Part shown: piece after piece, positions 11,501-20,585 of the stretch
Numbering within the stretch: position 1 is the stretch's first letter
Layout: each line of letters opens with the position of its first letter
NCBI GenBank assembly: GCA_011833715.1
Contig: CM022397.1
Location: 4,836,001 to 4,900,000, forward strand
Direction of reading: 5' to 3'
Source of the DNA: Carcinoscorpius rotundicauda
Lineage: Eukaryota; Arthropoda; Merostomata; Xiphosura; Limulidae
Length of the DNA stretch: 64,000 nucleotides
Notes under the pieces: generated by a model
Database searches by the model: none
What the model was told of the DNA's origin: nothing
The model's input: the letters and a program-made list of their open reading frames with translations, nothing else
Position numbers and translations under genes: made by a program

Positions 11501-14500
11501 TGGCAAGGTAGTTAAGGCGCTTGAGTCGTAATCTGACAGTCGCAGGTTCGAATTCTCATTACACCAAACATGCTTGTCCTTCCAGACGAGGAGGCGTTAT
11601 CTTTGTTTGTTTATTTGTTCGAATTTTGTGTAAAACTAGTCGAGGGTTATCTGCAATGACCGTCTCTAATTAAGCAGTGTAAGACCAGAGGGAAGCCAGC
11701 TAGTCATCACCACTCAACGTCAGCTCTTGGGATACCCTTTTACTAACGACTAGTGGGAGTGACCGTTACGTATAAGGCCTCTTGACCCTGCATGGCCAGG
11801 TGGTTAGGGCACTGCACTCGTAATCCGAGGGTTGCGGGTTCTAATCCCCGCCGCATTGAACATACTCGCCCTTTCAGTGGGTGGTGATGACTATCTGGTT
11901 TTACACTGCTAAATTAGGAACGTCGAGCATATATAGCCCTCGTATAGCTATACGCGAAATTCAAAAGAAAACAAACAAACAGGTCATTTTTTAAATAACT
12001 TGCAACACGAATAAATCTATTGAATGAATTGAAAGACAATAAATCACCAGTTAAGGCTTGTGTTGACACGCCCGTGCCATTTGATATAAACATTTTATAA
12101 TGTTGAAACTTCCTTAAGACTTTCTGTGCTCTCTCAGGAAGCTAGTATAGCTCTAAAACAGCCCAAACGTGGTTCCAGGTTTCACGTGTTGTGGAATAAC
12201 CACGTTCTTTTACAACGTTCACAAGAAGTAAAACAGGGAATAACGAAAACACCTAATTAAATTTCGCGCACACATCCACGAATTCAACTGTCGACACAAA
12301 CGTTAAGATGTAAGAAAACAGAGACATACATTTTAAAAGATTCAAAACAATGCGCTGTGTAAGTACCCCACGTTTATTGACGAATCACTGAAATGAAAAA
12401 CAAACAAAAATAAAGAAACTTGATATGAAGTAGAAACAGTACAAGACATATGGAGTTGCTGATCGAAATGTTATAACTATAACATATATCATTTAAGCCT
12501 AGATATGATATTTCCTGAAGCAAATAACATAAATTGGCGACGAACAACTGTGAAGCCTACTCTCCAAAAACTCCATCTGCTACAATTCTGTTTACAATCT
12601 CTGTGATGTTGAACAGGTCTTAGATCGTCTTTCATGTTATGAATTCTTTGACATTTCTTAACAGCGAACATACTTACAACAAAATACCGTGCTTTATTGT
12701 TTTCATTTCTTTACAATTTCGTAAATGTGTTTGAAAGCAGACAAAATCATAAAAATGGAGATCAATAAATAGTTGTAAACTTGCAAGAGATGAGACAATA
12801 CGAATAATTTATTGAAAAACTTCAGAAAAAATAGGAGGCATGAATTATTCTTACGGAACCCACGAACAGTCTGATGAAAGTATTAAGCCTAACAAAAAAA
12901 AACAAAAACAGCAAAAGCTGTGGTCCAAACACATGGATCTCCACGGTTTTATTAACCTATTTATAACATAATTAAACTTTTCATTATATTAATAAATAAT
13001 TTAATAAATCAAAATATTTCCTCTCACCTTTCCATCAGTGAACATATTATTTTATTTGTATTATTTTACCAACATAACTCTAAGTCTTTGTGGTTCATTT
13101 TCAATCCTTCCCATCAGCAAATATATCATTTTACTCATCTTCCTTACCACTGTAACGTTGAGACTTTGTGGTCCACATTCATTCCTTACCATCAGCTAAA
13201 ATATAATTTTATTTGTTTTACCTTACCGATGTAACGTTGAGACTTTGTGGTCCACATTCATTCCTTACCATCAGCTAAAATATACTTCTATTTGTTTTAC
13301 CTTACCGATGTAACGTTGAGACTTGGTGGTCCACATTCATTCCTTACCATCAGCGAATATATCATTTTATTTGTCTCACCTTGCCAATGTAACGTTAAGA
13401 CTTTATGGTCCACATTCCTTTCTTCCCATGAGTGAATACAGGCTTTTATTTGTCTTACCCTACTGACGTAGCGTTAAGTCTTCGTGGTCCATTCTAAATC
13501 ATTCCCATCAACGATTATTTCATTTTATTTGTTTTTACTTAATAATATAACCTTAAGTCTTTGTGGTCCATTCTAAATCCTTCCCATCAGCGATTATATC
13601 ATTTTATTTGTCTTTACTTGCTAATATAACCTTAAGTTTTTGTGGTCTTTTCTCAATCCTTCCAATCAGTGAATATATCCTTTCATTTGTCTTACCTTAA
13701 CGATGTAATGTTAAGTCTCTGTGGTCCACATTCATTCCTTCCCATCTCCGAATATATCATTTTATTTGTTTTACCTTTCCAACGTAACGTTAAGTCTTTT
13801 AAGTCTTTGACCTTCATTCTTCGAAAAATACCTATTAAAACTTCATTCACTTTTTTTACTTTGATTAAGGTGAGTAACGAACCTTTTAACATTTATTTCC
13901 ATGTTTTGAATTTTTTTATTTTGAGAACACGGCAAGCAATGAATTAAGTATTTTTAATGTCTGGAAATTCCCCACTTTTTATCCGTAATTTCCACAGTTT
14001 AACCAACAAAATAGTTGCAATCGACATTAGTTTGAGATAAACCTCATATATTGTCTCTTTATTTGAGTTAATAATTTCCAAACAATTGAAATAAACATTA
14101 AAATATTTGTTGTTTTTTGAAAATATTGTTCTTCCGTGTTTCGATATGTACCATCATACTATAATGGTGTTTGTATGTGTATGTTTTTCTTCTTGCAAAG
14201 ACACATTGGGCTTTCTGCTGAACTTACCGAGGGTAATCAAACCCATAATTTTTTGTGTTGTAAATCCGTAGTCTTACCGCTGTACAAGCGGGGGGGACTA
14301 CTATAATGGAGCTCTTGCTTATATGATACTGAAAAAAAAAAATTATTATATGATATGCAACCCCCAACTTCGCGAATTTTTTATCCTGTGTGCATGTAGA
14401 TATGCAATAGTGGTCATGATTTTCCTGTTTCATTTCCGTTTCCAGTCATGGATAACTTTATTTTTACCCTTCTTTCAGTGCTCAGATATGACATCCCGAA

Positions 14501-17500
14501 TACGTAATACGCGGATATAATGCACTGACGCCACGAGTAATTGACTAATATACATATATAATTTAGTAATGCGCCCGAGAAATGAATTTTCATCATGTTA
14601 ACGATTTACTTCATCAATTTTTATCTCTTCAAAGATCGGCTCACTTCTATGCTAGAAGCTTTTCTAAACACCTACAGACGAAAAGAAACATTAATATAAT
14701 GAAAGTTTTACACATTATCTCACCAACCTATACATTCACTTACAGCTTATTCACTCACCTATCTAGTTTCATGTATATAAGAATTATATTTGCCTTTAAA
14801 GGCCTGCAGAATATTTTCATAGGTTATGACTATTTCTTACAAGCCGTTCATACAGTCTCTTAATGATCAATGCGTGATATTTTATACCTTAAATTCGAGG
14901 GCTCACGCATTTATACCTAAGAATTATGTCTGTTTTATTTTCGAAAAACGCTTTAATGTGGAGACAAATGATTTGGTTCGTTTTCGTCTTTTTCGTTCAC
15001 CATTAAGTCCCGAAAACAAACCAATATTGCTCACCATTCGTCGCTGGAATAGATTAATTAAGAACAGTCAACATTTATTGATTCATATTATATCCACGTG
15101 TGTTTCCTTATGAATGTTTAAATAGCTTTATAACCCTCACTTTGTACATCTGCTAAAAAGCGAAGTCGGAGGCCATTATGGTTTAGATATGACTGTCTCT
15201 AATTTTAAGAAGGTAAATTTGTTTGTTTTGTTATTAAGTACAAAGCTAAACAAAGCTTTATATGTTCTGCTCACTACGAGAATCGAAACCCAATTTCCAG
15301 CAGTACGACTCCGCAGACATATAGATAAGAGGGAGAATAGCCAATCAATAGATCTTGTCACAAAAAGTGCTCTGTCATTGTTTCTTGATTCGACTAGTAA
15401 GAGTTACTGTCACTTTTACAACGCGTCCACAACAGAAAGTATGACGCATGTTTAGCGACGTCATAATAAACAGTAGAAAGTATGACGCATGTTTAGCGGC
15501 AGCATAATAAACAGTAGAAAGTATGACGCATGTTTAGCGGCAGCATAATAAACAGTAGAAAGTATGACGCATGTTTAGCGGCACAACGATCCATTCGTTA
15601 CAGTTTTATTAATCTATGTACAATGTTTCTTATAATGTACATACTTCGTTTTACATACATCTCCAAAATTGACTGTTCTAAATAATTAGTGTGCTGGTCT
15701 TGGACAGCTAGCATTTGGACCTCTCCGAATATTCTGCTCTGTGATTTAAAACCACCTAGCGATATGACTCAAATATTGCTGTTAAGGGATTTCGTCAAAC
15801 ACCAGAGCTCATCAGGCCAACTCAAATACAACAGACTAGTAGTGTTTTGACCGCTACATATATATATCATCAGTTTCTATGAAAAAGAACTGTGAATGAG
15901 ATTACACAAGAAAATTGTAATTATAATTATATTCATCTTTGTCATACATTAGCGTAAAAAATAATAACACAGTGTTGTTGTCATTTTGATTATTTGACTT
16001 AACGTCACTATCAGTTACAAGAGTTGATGAACCAGATACCTGCTTTTTGTGTCTTCTGAACAGGCCCGGCATGGCCAAGCGTGTTAAGGCGTGCGTCTCG
16101 TAATCTGAGGGTCTCAGGTTCGCATTCCGGTCGCGCCAAACTTGCTCGCCCTTTCAGCCGTGGGGGCATTATAATGTGACGGTCAATCCCACTATTCGTT
16201 GGTAAAAGAGTAGCCCAAGAGTTGGCGGTGGGTGGTGGTGACTAGCTGCCTTCCCTCTAGTCTTACACTGCTAAATTAGGGACGGCTAGCACAGATAGCC
16301 CTTGAGTAGCTTTGCGCGAAATTCAAAAACAAAAAAACAATCGTCTTCTGAACAAGTCACTTCATTACTTTAACAATTCCAAGAACCCATGAGTGAAAGC
16401 ACATGAGTACCAAGGTTCGAGTTTGGTTCGGCATCAAGTCATGAGGAGTTTGTTTGTTTTGTTTCGTTTTTAATTCCGCAAAAAGCTACACAAGGGCTGT
16501 CTACACCCGCTGTCCCTAATTTAGCAGTGTAGGACTAGAGGGAAGGTAACTAGCAAAGGTAAAAATATTAAAATCTGTTTTGCTTTTTATGATACAAAAG
16601 AAATAATTTCTATTTCTCTCTGCCCGACATGTCCTGGCGTTCGACTCGTGATCTGAGGGACGCGGGTTCGAACCCCCTAACACCACACATGCTCGGCCTT
16701 TTTGCCGTGGGGGCGTTATAATGTAAAGCTCAATTCCACTAGCGATCAGTAAAAAGTAGCTCAAGAGTTGGCGGTGGGTGGTGATGACCAGCTGCCTTCC
16801 GTCTAGTCTTACATTGCTAAATTAGGGAACGGCTAGCGCGGATAGTCCTCGTGTATCTTTACGCGAAATTCAAACACACAAACAAAATAAACTTTACAAA
16901 AACGTCAATTAATAAACACAATAGGATGCCTTTAAGAAATTATAAAACAACAACAACAAAAAAGAGATGGTCTTCTTTGGGTCCCAAGGAAGGTCCATGT
17001 GTAATTTGGTTGAAATCTCTCGAAGGTGAAGTAATTATAAAAGGCTTAAAAACGCCCACAAAAAAACCCACAAAATGCGAAACAGAAAACGTGTATGTAT
17101 CCTCGCATAAGCTGAATAAAATGGTGCTACTTTTAATGAAGGTGCATCCCCACCTTCCCAAGCATTATCCGGACATAAAAAAGTCAAGTTGATAATAAAT
17201 GCTTTTGGTTTCAGTAAACTCTACAAGCTCTGTAGTTTTTTTGTTTTTTGAATTTTTTGCAAAGCTACACTAGGGCTATCTACACTAGCCGTCCTTAATT
17301 TAGCAGTGTAAGACAAGAGGGAAGGCAGCTAGCTAGTCATCACCACTCACCGTCAAATCTTGGGCTACTATTTTTCTAAAGAACAGTGGAATTGATCGCG
17401 CAATTATAACACCCCCACGATTGAAAGGGCGAGAATTTTTGGTAGTAGAGGGATTCGAACCTGCTATTCTTACATTACGTGTCGTGTTCTTGCTGGACCT

Positions 17501-19550
17501 CTCTATTGTTTCCGTCTCGTATTTGGTCTAATGTGAATAAGAATAAAGTAGTGAGGTTTTAAGGCTTTTTATGGGGAATATTTGTTGCTCAAATATCATA
17601 CGGCTTTTTATAAACGGATAAACATTTTTCAACATCAAATAAACAACTATAAATCCATGTTTGCACAGCAGTTTTTCTTTTAACGAAACGCTGTACAATG
17701 AGCTTCGCTTTGTCAACCACAGGGAATCGATCCCTGGGTTTCAGTGTTGAAAGTCCGTAAAGTCCAATAAGACACTGATAGTTCTAGAAAATACGTTTTT
17801 GACATTCTGTACTTTTTGCTGTAAATCAGAAGAGTTCATAAGACTAAACTGATTTATATTCAATAGTGTTTTGGGAGCAAATGCCACAGCAATAAGTCTA
17901 ATAACGCTAAAATCCGAGATTCGATACTAACAGATGAACAGTTGTGTAGCATTGCGCTTAATTACAGAAAAAAAACTGCAAACAAATAGAACGCTAAAAT
18001 CAGGGGTTCGATTCCACTCGGTGGGCTAAGCAGACAGCCCGATATGATTTTGCTATAAGGAAACACGCTAACAAATAGTAATTCTTAGTTTTCCTAGTGG
18101 CACAGCATTAAGTCTGTGGACATATGACGCTTAAAAAAATGGGGTTTAAATACCTGTGGTAGTTAACGAACATACAATCCATTCTTTGGTTTTGTGTCTG
18201 ATAACAAACCAATTGAACAAACTTATGAATTAGCTAATAAACATAGTATTATTTTATATACACAGCAAACATGAAAATTGGCTTGAAAAAATAATGTTTG
18301 ATCTCTAAAGACATCAGTGGTACCTTGAAGTTCGATGAGTGGTCACTAGACGCAACTTCAAAGTTGTCTTGGAATAATCCAGTCGTTAATCTTAGGTTTA
18401 ACCGAATAAGTCTGTTATAAACAGGGAGTTCTAAGGTAGCTCGTGTACCATCTTGATTAATACGAATTCTTGGGATGATGTTTTCTGAGTTCATAAAAAA
18501 ATGTTTAAGTGAACGAAATAATAAAATAATTATTATATATATATGAAATATGTGAATATCTTTATAGATAACAAATTTCCTGGTAATTAAATATTTTAGT
18601 CAACACACGTGTCAAAGAGAGACACTACAGATCACCATTTAAACAAGCTAGTTAGACGACATATCTTATTGTTCGTATTGTTGGTAATTCATGCAAAAAA
18701 GTTCCACAGAAAGTGTAAACAGAAATTCGACTTTATACAAGCATGTATGTCATAACAAATATTCATTGTTAGAGTTATAATAAAAGTTATTAACCTCACA
18801 ACAGAAGTTCTTAGCTTCACAATAGAGGTTCTTTAGCCTCGCAATAGAAGTTCTTAGCTTCACAATAGAGGTTCTTAACCTCACAATAAAAGTTCTTAGC
18901 TTCACAATAGAGGTTTTTAACATCACAATAGAAGTTCTTAGTTTCACAATATAGGTTCTTTAGCCTCACAATAGAAGTTCTTAGCTTCACAAAAATGGTT
19001 CTTAACCTCACAATAAAAGTTCTTAGCTTCACAATAGAGGTTCTTAACCTCACAATAAAAGTTCTTAGCTTCACAATAGAGGTTTTTAACATCACAATAG
19101 AAGTTCTTAGTTTCACAATATAGGTTCTTAACGTCGCAATAGAAGTTCTTAGATTCACAGTAGAGGTTGTTCTTAACCTCACAATAGAAGTTCTTAGCTT
19201 CACAATAGGGATTCATAATCTCTCGATAGAGTTTCTTAGCCCCACAAGCAAAGGTTCCTAGCTTTACAATGGAGATTCATAGCCTCACAATTAAGGTTTT
19301 TAACCTCATAATAGCATTTCTTGGCCTCACAAACGAGGTTATTAGTACAACTATACAGGCTCTTAGCTTGAAATAAAATAAGAAACTAACTTCTAGTGTC
19401 AGTCATTTAAACTCGGTGTTACAACATAGGTAAATGTTAACATTTAGTATTGTGTTACAAGTGCAAAACCTTACCCTGGCATCTCTGCTGCGGTAACAAG
19501 ACGATACAAATAACGACCACGAATGTAAAATTAAACTCAGTGTCTGACAT
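5430..19550 (-). CDS. M12B (reprolysin/ADAM-like, antarease-type) metalloprotease, 5' five exons, gene continues off the left edge
   Basis: Secreted zinc metallopeptidase gene, N-terminal part only. Exons in transcript order: 19475-19550, 18324-18484, 8507-8602, 8024-8150, 5430-5587 (618 nt, 206 codons). Each junction has GT and AG borders and the split codons agree (phases 1, 0, 0, 1; last donor phase 0). The product starts with a hydrophobic signal peptide. A propeptide follows with the EGVLGDGLRVAP block typical of arthropod M12B propeptides, then VKVEVLTVMDSVHKTFF and IIKYFGVFYNA, which match the first strand and helix of a reprolysin catalytic domain. No cysteine occurs after the signal peptide in the visible part, so no cysteine switch is seen. 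The HExxHxxGxxH zinc motif is not in the window and should lie to the left. Family assignment rests on motif recognition; antarease-like versus another M12B subgroup cannot be settled. Introns are about 1.0, 9.7, 0.36 and 2.4 kb. Confidence 0.8.
6215..7028. repeat. 32-bp minisatellite, about 25 units, in metalloprotease intron 4
   Basis: Core unit variants such as TAACTGTTAAATATTTCTG followed by TTATAAGTCTGTA. A four-unit block starting at 6481 recurs 128 bp later at 6609, so part of the array expanded as a higher-order unit. Confidence 0.9.
7117..7379. repeat. 26-bp minisatellite, about 10 units, in intron 4
   Basis: Nearly perfect repeats containing GTAATATAGTCCTCATTTAA; only the last unit differs (CTCTTTTAAGG). 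It starts about 90 bp after the 32-bp array and is unrelated in sequence. Confidence 0.95.
7570..7693 (-). mobile_element. SINE B (tRNA-derived), full length with 12-bp duplication
   Basis: SINE B in transcription order: head GCCCCCCAGTGGCTCAGCGG, TATGTCTGCGGACTTAC, B-box region GGGTTTCGATACCCGTGG, then GGGCAGAGCACAGATAGCCC and TAGCTTTGTGCTTAATTC with a CAA/CAAA tail. Here reversed. Exact ATAATAGTTTGT copies flank it (7558-7569 and 7694-7705). It lies in intron 4. Confidence 0.95.
8024..8150 (-). CDS. Metalloprotease exon 4: propeptide with EGVLGDGLRVAP block
   Basis: The acceptor CTTTCCTTTCAG precedes 8150. The donor ACACGT|GTAAGT follows 8024. The exon is 127 nt, entering in phase 0 and leaving in phase 1. 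EGVLGDGLRVAP is the most diagnostic propeptide motif visible. It is followed by a Ser/Asn-rich stretch and then HKVMTVKEN, where this family usually has a His-containing 'H.iy.ie' strand. Confidence 0.8.
8268..8323 (-). other. Possible cryptic/poison exon inside metalloprotease intron 3
   Basis: Inside the 356-bp intron 3 the minus strand has an acceptor GGTATTCTGCAG before 8323 and a consensus donor CCAGT|GTAAGT after 8268, bounding 56 nt. The first 18 codons are open in the incoming phase. The length is not a multiple of 3, so inclusion would shift exon 4 into a frame that stops after about ten codons. Exon 3 joined directly to exon 4 gives the family-typical protein, so this would be a regulatory or aberrant exon if used at all. 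Confidence 0.3.
8507..8602 (-). CDS. Metalloprotease exon 3: propeptide
   Basis: The acceptor TTTGCTTTAG precedes 8602 and the donor ATT|GTGAGT follows 8507. It is 96 nt (32 codons), phase 0 at both ends. The peptide contains VFFTDPDKGSSLHIKKD followed by GLLKI, the acidic segment and beta strand that come just before the EGVLG block in arthropod reprolysin propeptides. Confidence 0.75.
9237..9506 (-). mobile_element. SINE A, full length with 12-bp duplication
   Basis: Complete reversed SINE A flanked by AAAGATTGTAGT at 9225-9236 and 9507-9518. It lies in metalloprotease intron 2, opposite in sense to plus but the same strand as the gene. Confidence 0.95.
9841..10168. repeat. 40-bp minisatellite, about 8 units, in intron 2
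   Basis: Unit: AAGTATAAAACATAAAAGTT followed by CCCTGATCGTCCCCTTTATA. Variants alternate CCTAAAAG/CATAAAAG and CCCC/CCTC. Confidence 0.95.
10347..10745 (+). other. 132-codon open frame over a 42-bp minisatellite
   Basis: An ATG-initiated frame has about 62 non-repeat codons, then in-frame 14-residue repeats (SFSEPRIKMLTPQN). The repeats shift frame where units become 41 bp. It lies in intron 2 of the metalloprotease on the opposite strand. The unit length, a multiple of 3 and free of stops in this frame, explains the open frame, so I do not regard it as a gene. Confidence 0.15.
10536..10912. repeat. 42-bp minisatellite, about 9 units, in intron 2
   Basis: Units start AGTTTCTCAGAGCC at 10536, 10578, 10620, 10662, 10703, 10744, 10786, 10828 and 10870, so spacing is 42 bp with two 41-bp units. 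Later units are diverged. Confidence 0.9.
10913..11491. other. Intron 2 sequence without recognisable genes
   Basis: Includes loose repeats of ACACAAATATACAAGGTGTATC (about 11240-11370). A minus donor-like GTAAGT near 11097 is preceded by an acceptor-like CTCAG, but all three frames between them have stops. Confidence 0.4.
11492..11598 (+). mobile_element. SINE A, truncated by another SINE A
   Basis: A head (CGCCCGGCATGGCAAGG, B box GGTTCGAATTC) and early body stop at GAGGCGTTAT, where a reversed SINE A tail begins. First member of a nested cluster of three. Confidence 0.85.
11599..11788 (-). mobile_element. SINE A, reversed, head missing
   Basis: Runs from the (TTTG) tail through GCAGTGTAAGACCAGAGGG to GTGGGAGTGACCGTTACG, then stops where the third SINE A starts. 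Confidence 0.85.
11789..11984 (+). mobile_element. SINE A with internal deletion
   Basis: The head (CCCTGCATGGCCAGGTGG) and tail are present. The body jumps from CGCCCTTTCAG straight to TGGGTGGTGATGAC, missing the CCGTGGGGGCGTTATAATG part. Confidence 0.85.
11985..13019. other. Intron 2 sequence, nothing recognised
   Basis: A 60-codon minus open frame (12489-12671) has no family similarity and no convincing splice context. No mobile element is recognised here. Confidence 0.4.
13020..13815. repeat. 79-bp minisatellite, about 10 units, in intron 2
   Basis: Units contain GTAACGTTGAGACTTTGTGG, TCCACATTCATTCCTTACC, ATCAGC and TTTTATTTGT. The spacing between two consecutive CCGATGTAACG strings (13226 and 13305) is 79 bp. 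Units diverge towards both ends; scattered open frames here are products of the repeat. Confidence 0.9.
14185..14296 (-). mobile_element. SINE C, degenerate
   Basis: Reversed head and body: ACATTGGGCTTTCTGCTGA, then a B-box-like AATCAAACCC and TAAATCCGTAGTCTTACCGC up to a G-run. This matches the family best seen at 60340-60450. Confidence 0.7.
14300..15210. other. Intron 2 sequence, nothing recognised
   Basis: Overlapping open frames of 60-95 codons occur on both strands (14323-15113) without splice signals or motifs I recognise. Local low stop density is the only feature. Confidence 0.35.
15215..15325 (-). mobile_element. SINE B, degenerate
   Basis: TATTAAGTACAAAGCTAAAC, TCTGCTCACTACGAGAATCG and CCGCAGACATATAG correspond to reversed SINE B with many changes. 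Confidence 0.65.
15433..15584. repeat. 41-bp tandem repeat, about 4 units
   Basis: Units read AGAAAGTATGACGCATGTTT then AGCGGCAGCATAATAAACAG; the first unit has AGCGACGTCATAATAAAC instead. Confidence 0.95.
15600..16050. other. Intron 2 sequence, nothing recognised
   Basis: AT-rich; no open frame, repeat or mobile element recognised on either strand. Confidence 0.4.
16063..16342 (+). mobile_element. SINE A, full length with 12-bp duplication
   Basis: Complete element. GTCTTCTGAACA flanks it at 16051-16062 and 16343-16354. Confidence 0.95.
16446..16555 (-). mobile_element. SINE A 3' part, truncated
   Basis: Reversed tail and early body only (TTTAGCAGTGTAGGACTAGA, GGGAAGGTAACTAG), then unique sequence. 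It faces the plus-strand copy at 16619, making an inverted pair. Confidence 0.85.
16619..16893 (+). mobile_element. SINE A, degenerate, near full length
   Basis: Head TGCCCGACATGTCC lacks part of the A-box region; B box GGTTCGAACCC, body and tail are clear. Confidence 0.85.
17234..17500 (-). mobile_element. SINE A, degenerate
   Basis: Reversed tail, body and B box (GGGATTCGAACCTGC) are present; the head end is eroded (TTGCTGGACCTC). Confidence 0.8.
17695..17775 (-). mobile_element. SINE C fragment, degenerate
   Basis: CACAGGGAATCGATCCCTGG and TTCAGTGTTGAAAGTCCGTA resemble the reversed head of SINE C. Confidence 0.5.
17955..18060 (+). mobile_element. SINE C, partial
   Basis: Contains CGCTAAAATCAGGGGTTCGA, GGTGGGCTAAGCAGACAGCC and TTTGCTATAAGGAAACACGC, the body and tail of SINE C. 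Confidence 0.65.
18088..18235 (+). mobile_element. SINE B, degenerate
   Basis: CCTAGTGGCACAGCATTAAG, TCTGTGGACATATGACGC and TTTAAATACCTGTGGTAG follow the SINE B head in order; the rest is eroded. It lies about 90 bp downstream of metalloprotease exon 2 in intron 2. Confidence 0.55.
18324..18484 (-). CDS. Metalloprotease exon 2: first part of the M12B propeptide
   Basis: The acceptor TTTATGAACTCAG precedes 18484; the donor CAAG|GTACCA follows 18324. The exon encodes 53 codons after the split Glu. The segment LELPVYNRLIRLNLRLTTGL followed by FQDNFEV fits the M12B propeptide pattern in which a hydrophobic strand of the form 'rlirLnLr' precedes 'F...nFeV'. The frame stays open past the donor for about 25 codons, but a splice at 18324 makes the next exon follow in phase 0 and restores a family-like sequence. 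Confidence 0.7.
18785..19370. repeat. 21-bp minisatellite, about 28 units, filling most of intron 1
   Basis: Two 21-bp types alternate: AGTTCTTAGCTTCACAATAGA and GGTTCTTAACCTCACAATAAA (minus-strand peptides such as KLRTSIV or CEAKNFY). Because 21 is a multiple of 3 and the unit lacks stops, several minus frames stay open for 65-128 codons. Confidence 0.95.
19475..19550 (-). CDS. Metalloprotease exon 1: start codon and signal peptide
   Basis: ATG at 19550 opens 25 codons plus 1 nt. After a short polar N-terminus (MSDTEFNFT) comes the hydrophobic core FVVVICIVLLP and then QQRCQ, a normal signal peptide with cleavage likely near the end of the exon. The donor reads CAGG|GTAAGG at 19475/19474, phase 1. 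The next exon supplies the other two bases of a Glu codon. The 5' UTR and promoter are not defined; no clear TATA box is seen at a convincing distance. Confidence 0.75.
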
Positions 19551-20059
19551 TTCCTTAAATAAAGGCAAATTCACTTGCGAAACGTGAATAAAAGGCAAGA
19601 ACTTTCTGCGTGATATACAGAACCTATAGACTCATAGAATAACGAAGTTTTCGGTGTTGTCAAACATTCACATACAGACATCAGCTCTGGTGGTTGATTA
19701 CGTGTGAAAAGAAATAAGTACTTCCGTTTTTGTTTTTCTCATGTTATCTTTCATCGAGATTTGTGTTAAAAGGTTTGAAGGTTATCGCTTTAAGCTTGAA
19801 TAATTTTGGGATTTTCCCGATTTTTTCTAAATTTTATTTTTTCTGTTTGGTTGGCATTTTCTTCACACCAATCAGCGATTTGTAACTTTTACGTCTTGTC
19901 GCTCATTGGCTCTCCATATATGTATTCTGATATGTTACGTTAAGGATATTGAAAAAAAGAAAAAACATACAACAGTGAATTAATAAACTGTGATGTCGAA
20001 AAAACACTTGTGAAGAGCAATATATCTGTAGAAACGGCTCGTTTGAGTTGAGAAAATTT

Positions 20060-20585
20060 TTTACGTTAAGGAGCGAACAATATTAAAGAAGCCTTACTTA
20101 TACAACAACTTAAGCCTAAACGTTTTTACGTAAAAGAACGAACAATATTAAACAAGTCTTACTTATACAACAACTTAAGCCTAAACGTTTTTACGTAAAG
20201 AAGCGAACAATATTAAAGAAGTTGTTGTTGTTTTGAATTAAGCACAAAGCTACACAATGGGCTATCTGTGCTCTGCCCACCACGGGTATCGAAACCCGGA
20301 TTTTAGCGTATAAGTCCGCAGACATACCGCTGAGCCACTGGGGGGCAATATTAAAGAAGCCTTACTTATACAACAACTTAAGCCTAAACGTTTTTACGTA
20401 AAAGAACGAACAATATTAAACAAGTCTTACTTATACAACAACTTAAGCCTAAACGTTTTTGCGTAAAAGAACGAACAATATTAAACAAGTCTTACTTATA
20501 CAACAACTTAAGCCTAAACGTTTTTACGTAAAAGAACGAACAATATTAAACAAGTCTTACTTATACAACAACTCAAGCCTAAAAT
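20060..20585. repeat. 65-bp tandem array inside the composite element
   Basis: Units of ACGTAAAAGAACGAACAATA, TTAAACAAGTCTTACTTATA and CAACAACTTAAGCCTAAACG then TTTTT. About six units, one interrupted by a SINE B. The sequence between units includes the element's own terminal motif, so the array probably arose from the element end. Confidence 0.9.
20220..20346 (-). mobile_element. SINE B, full length, nested in the 65-bp array
   Basis: Complete reversed SINE B. CAATATTAAAGAAG lies on both sides (ending 20219, and again from 20347), giving a duplication of about 14 bp. It inserted after the array had formed. Confidence 0.95.
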
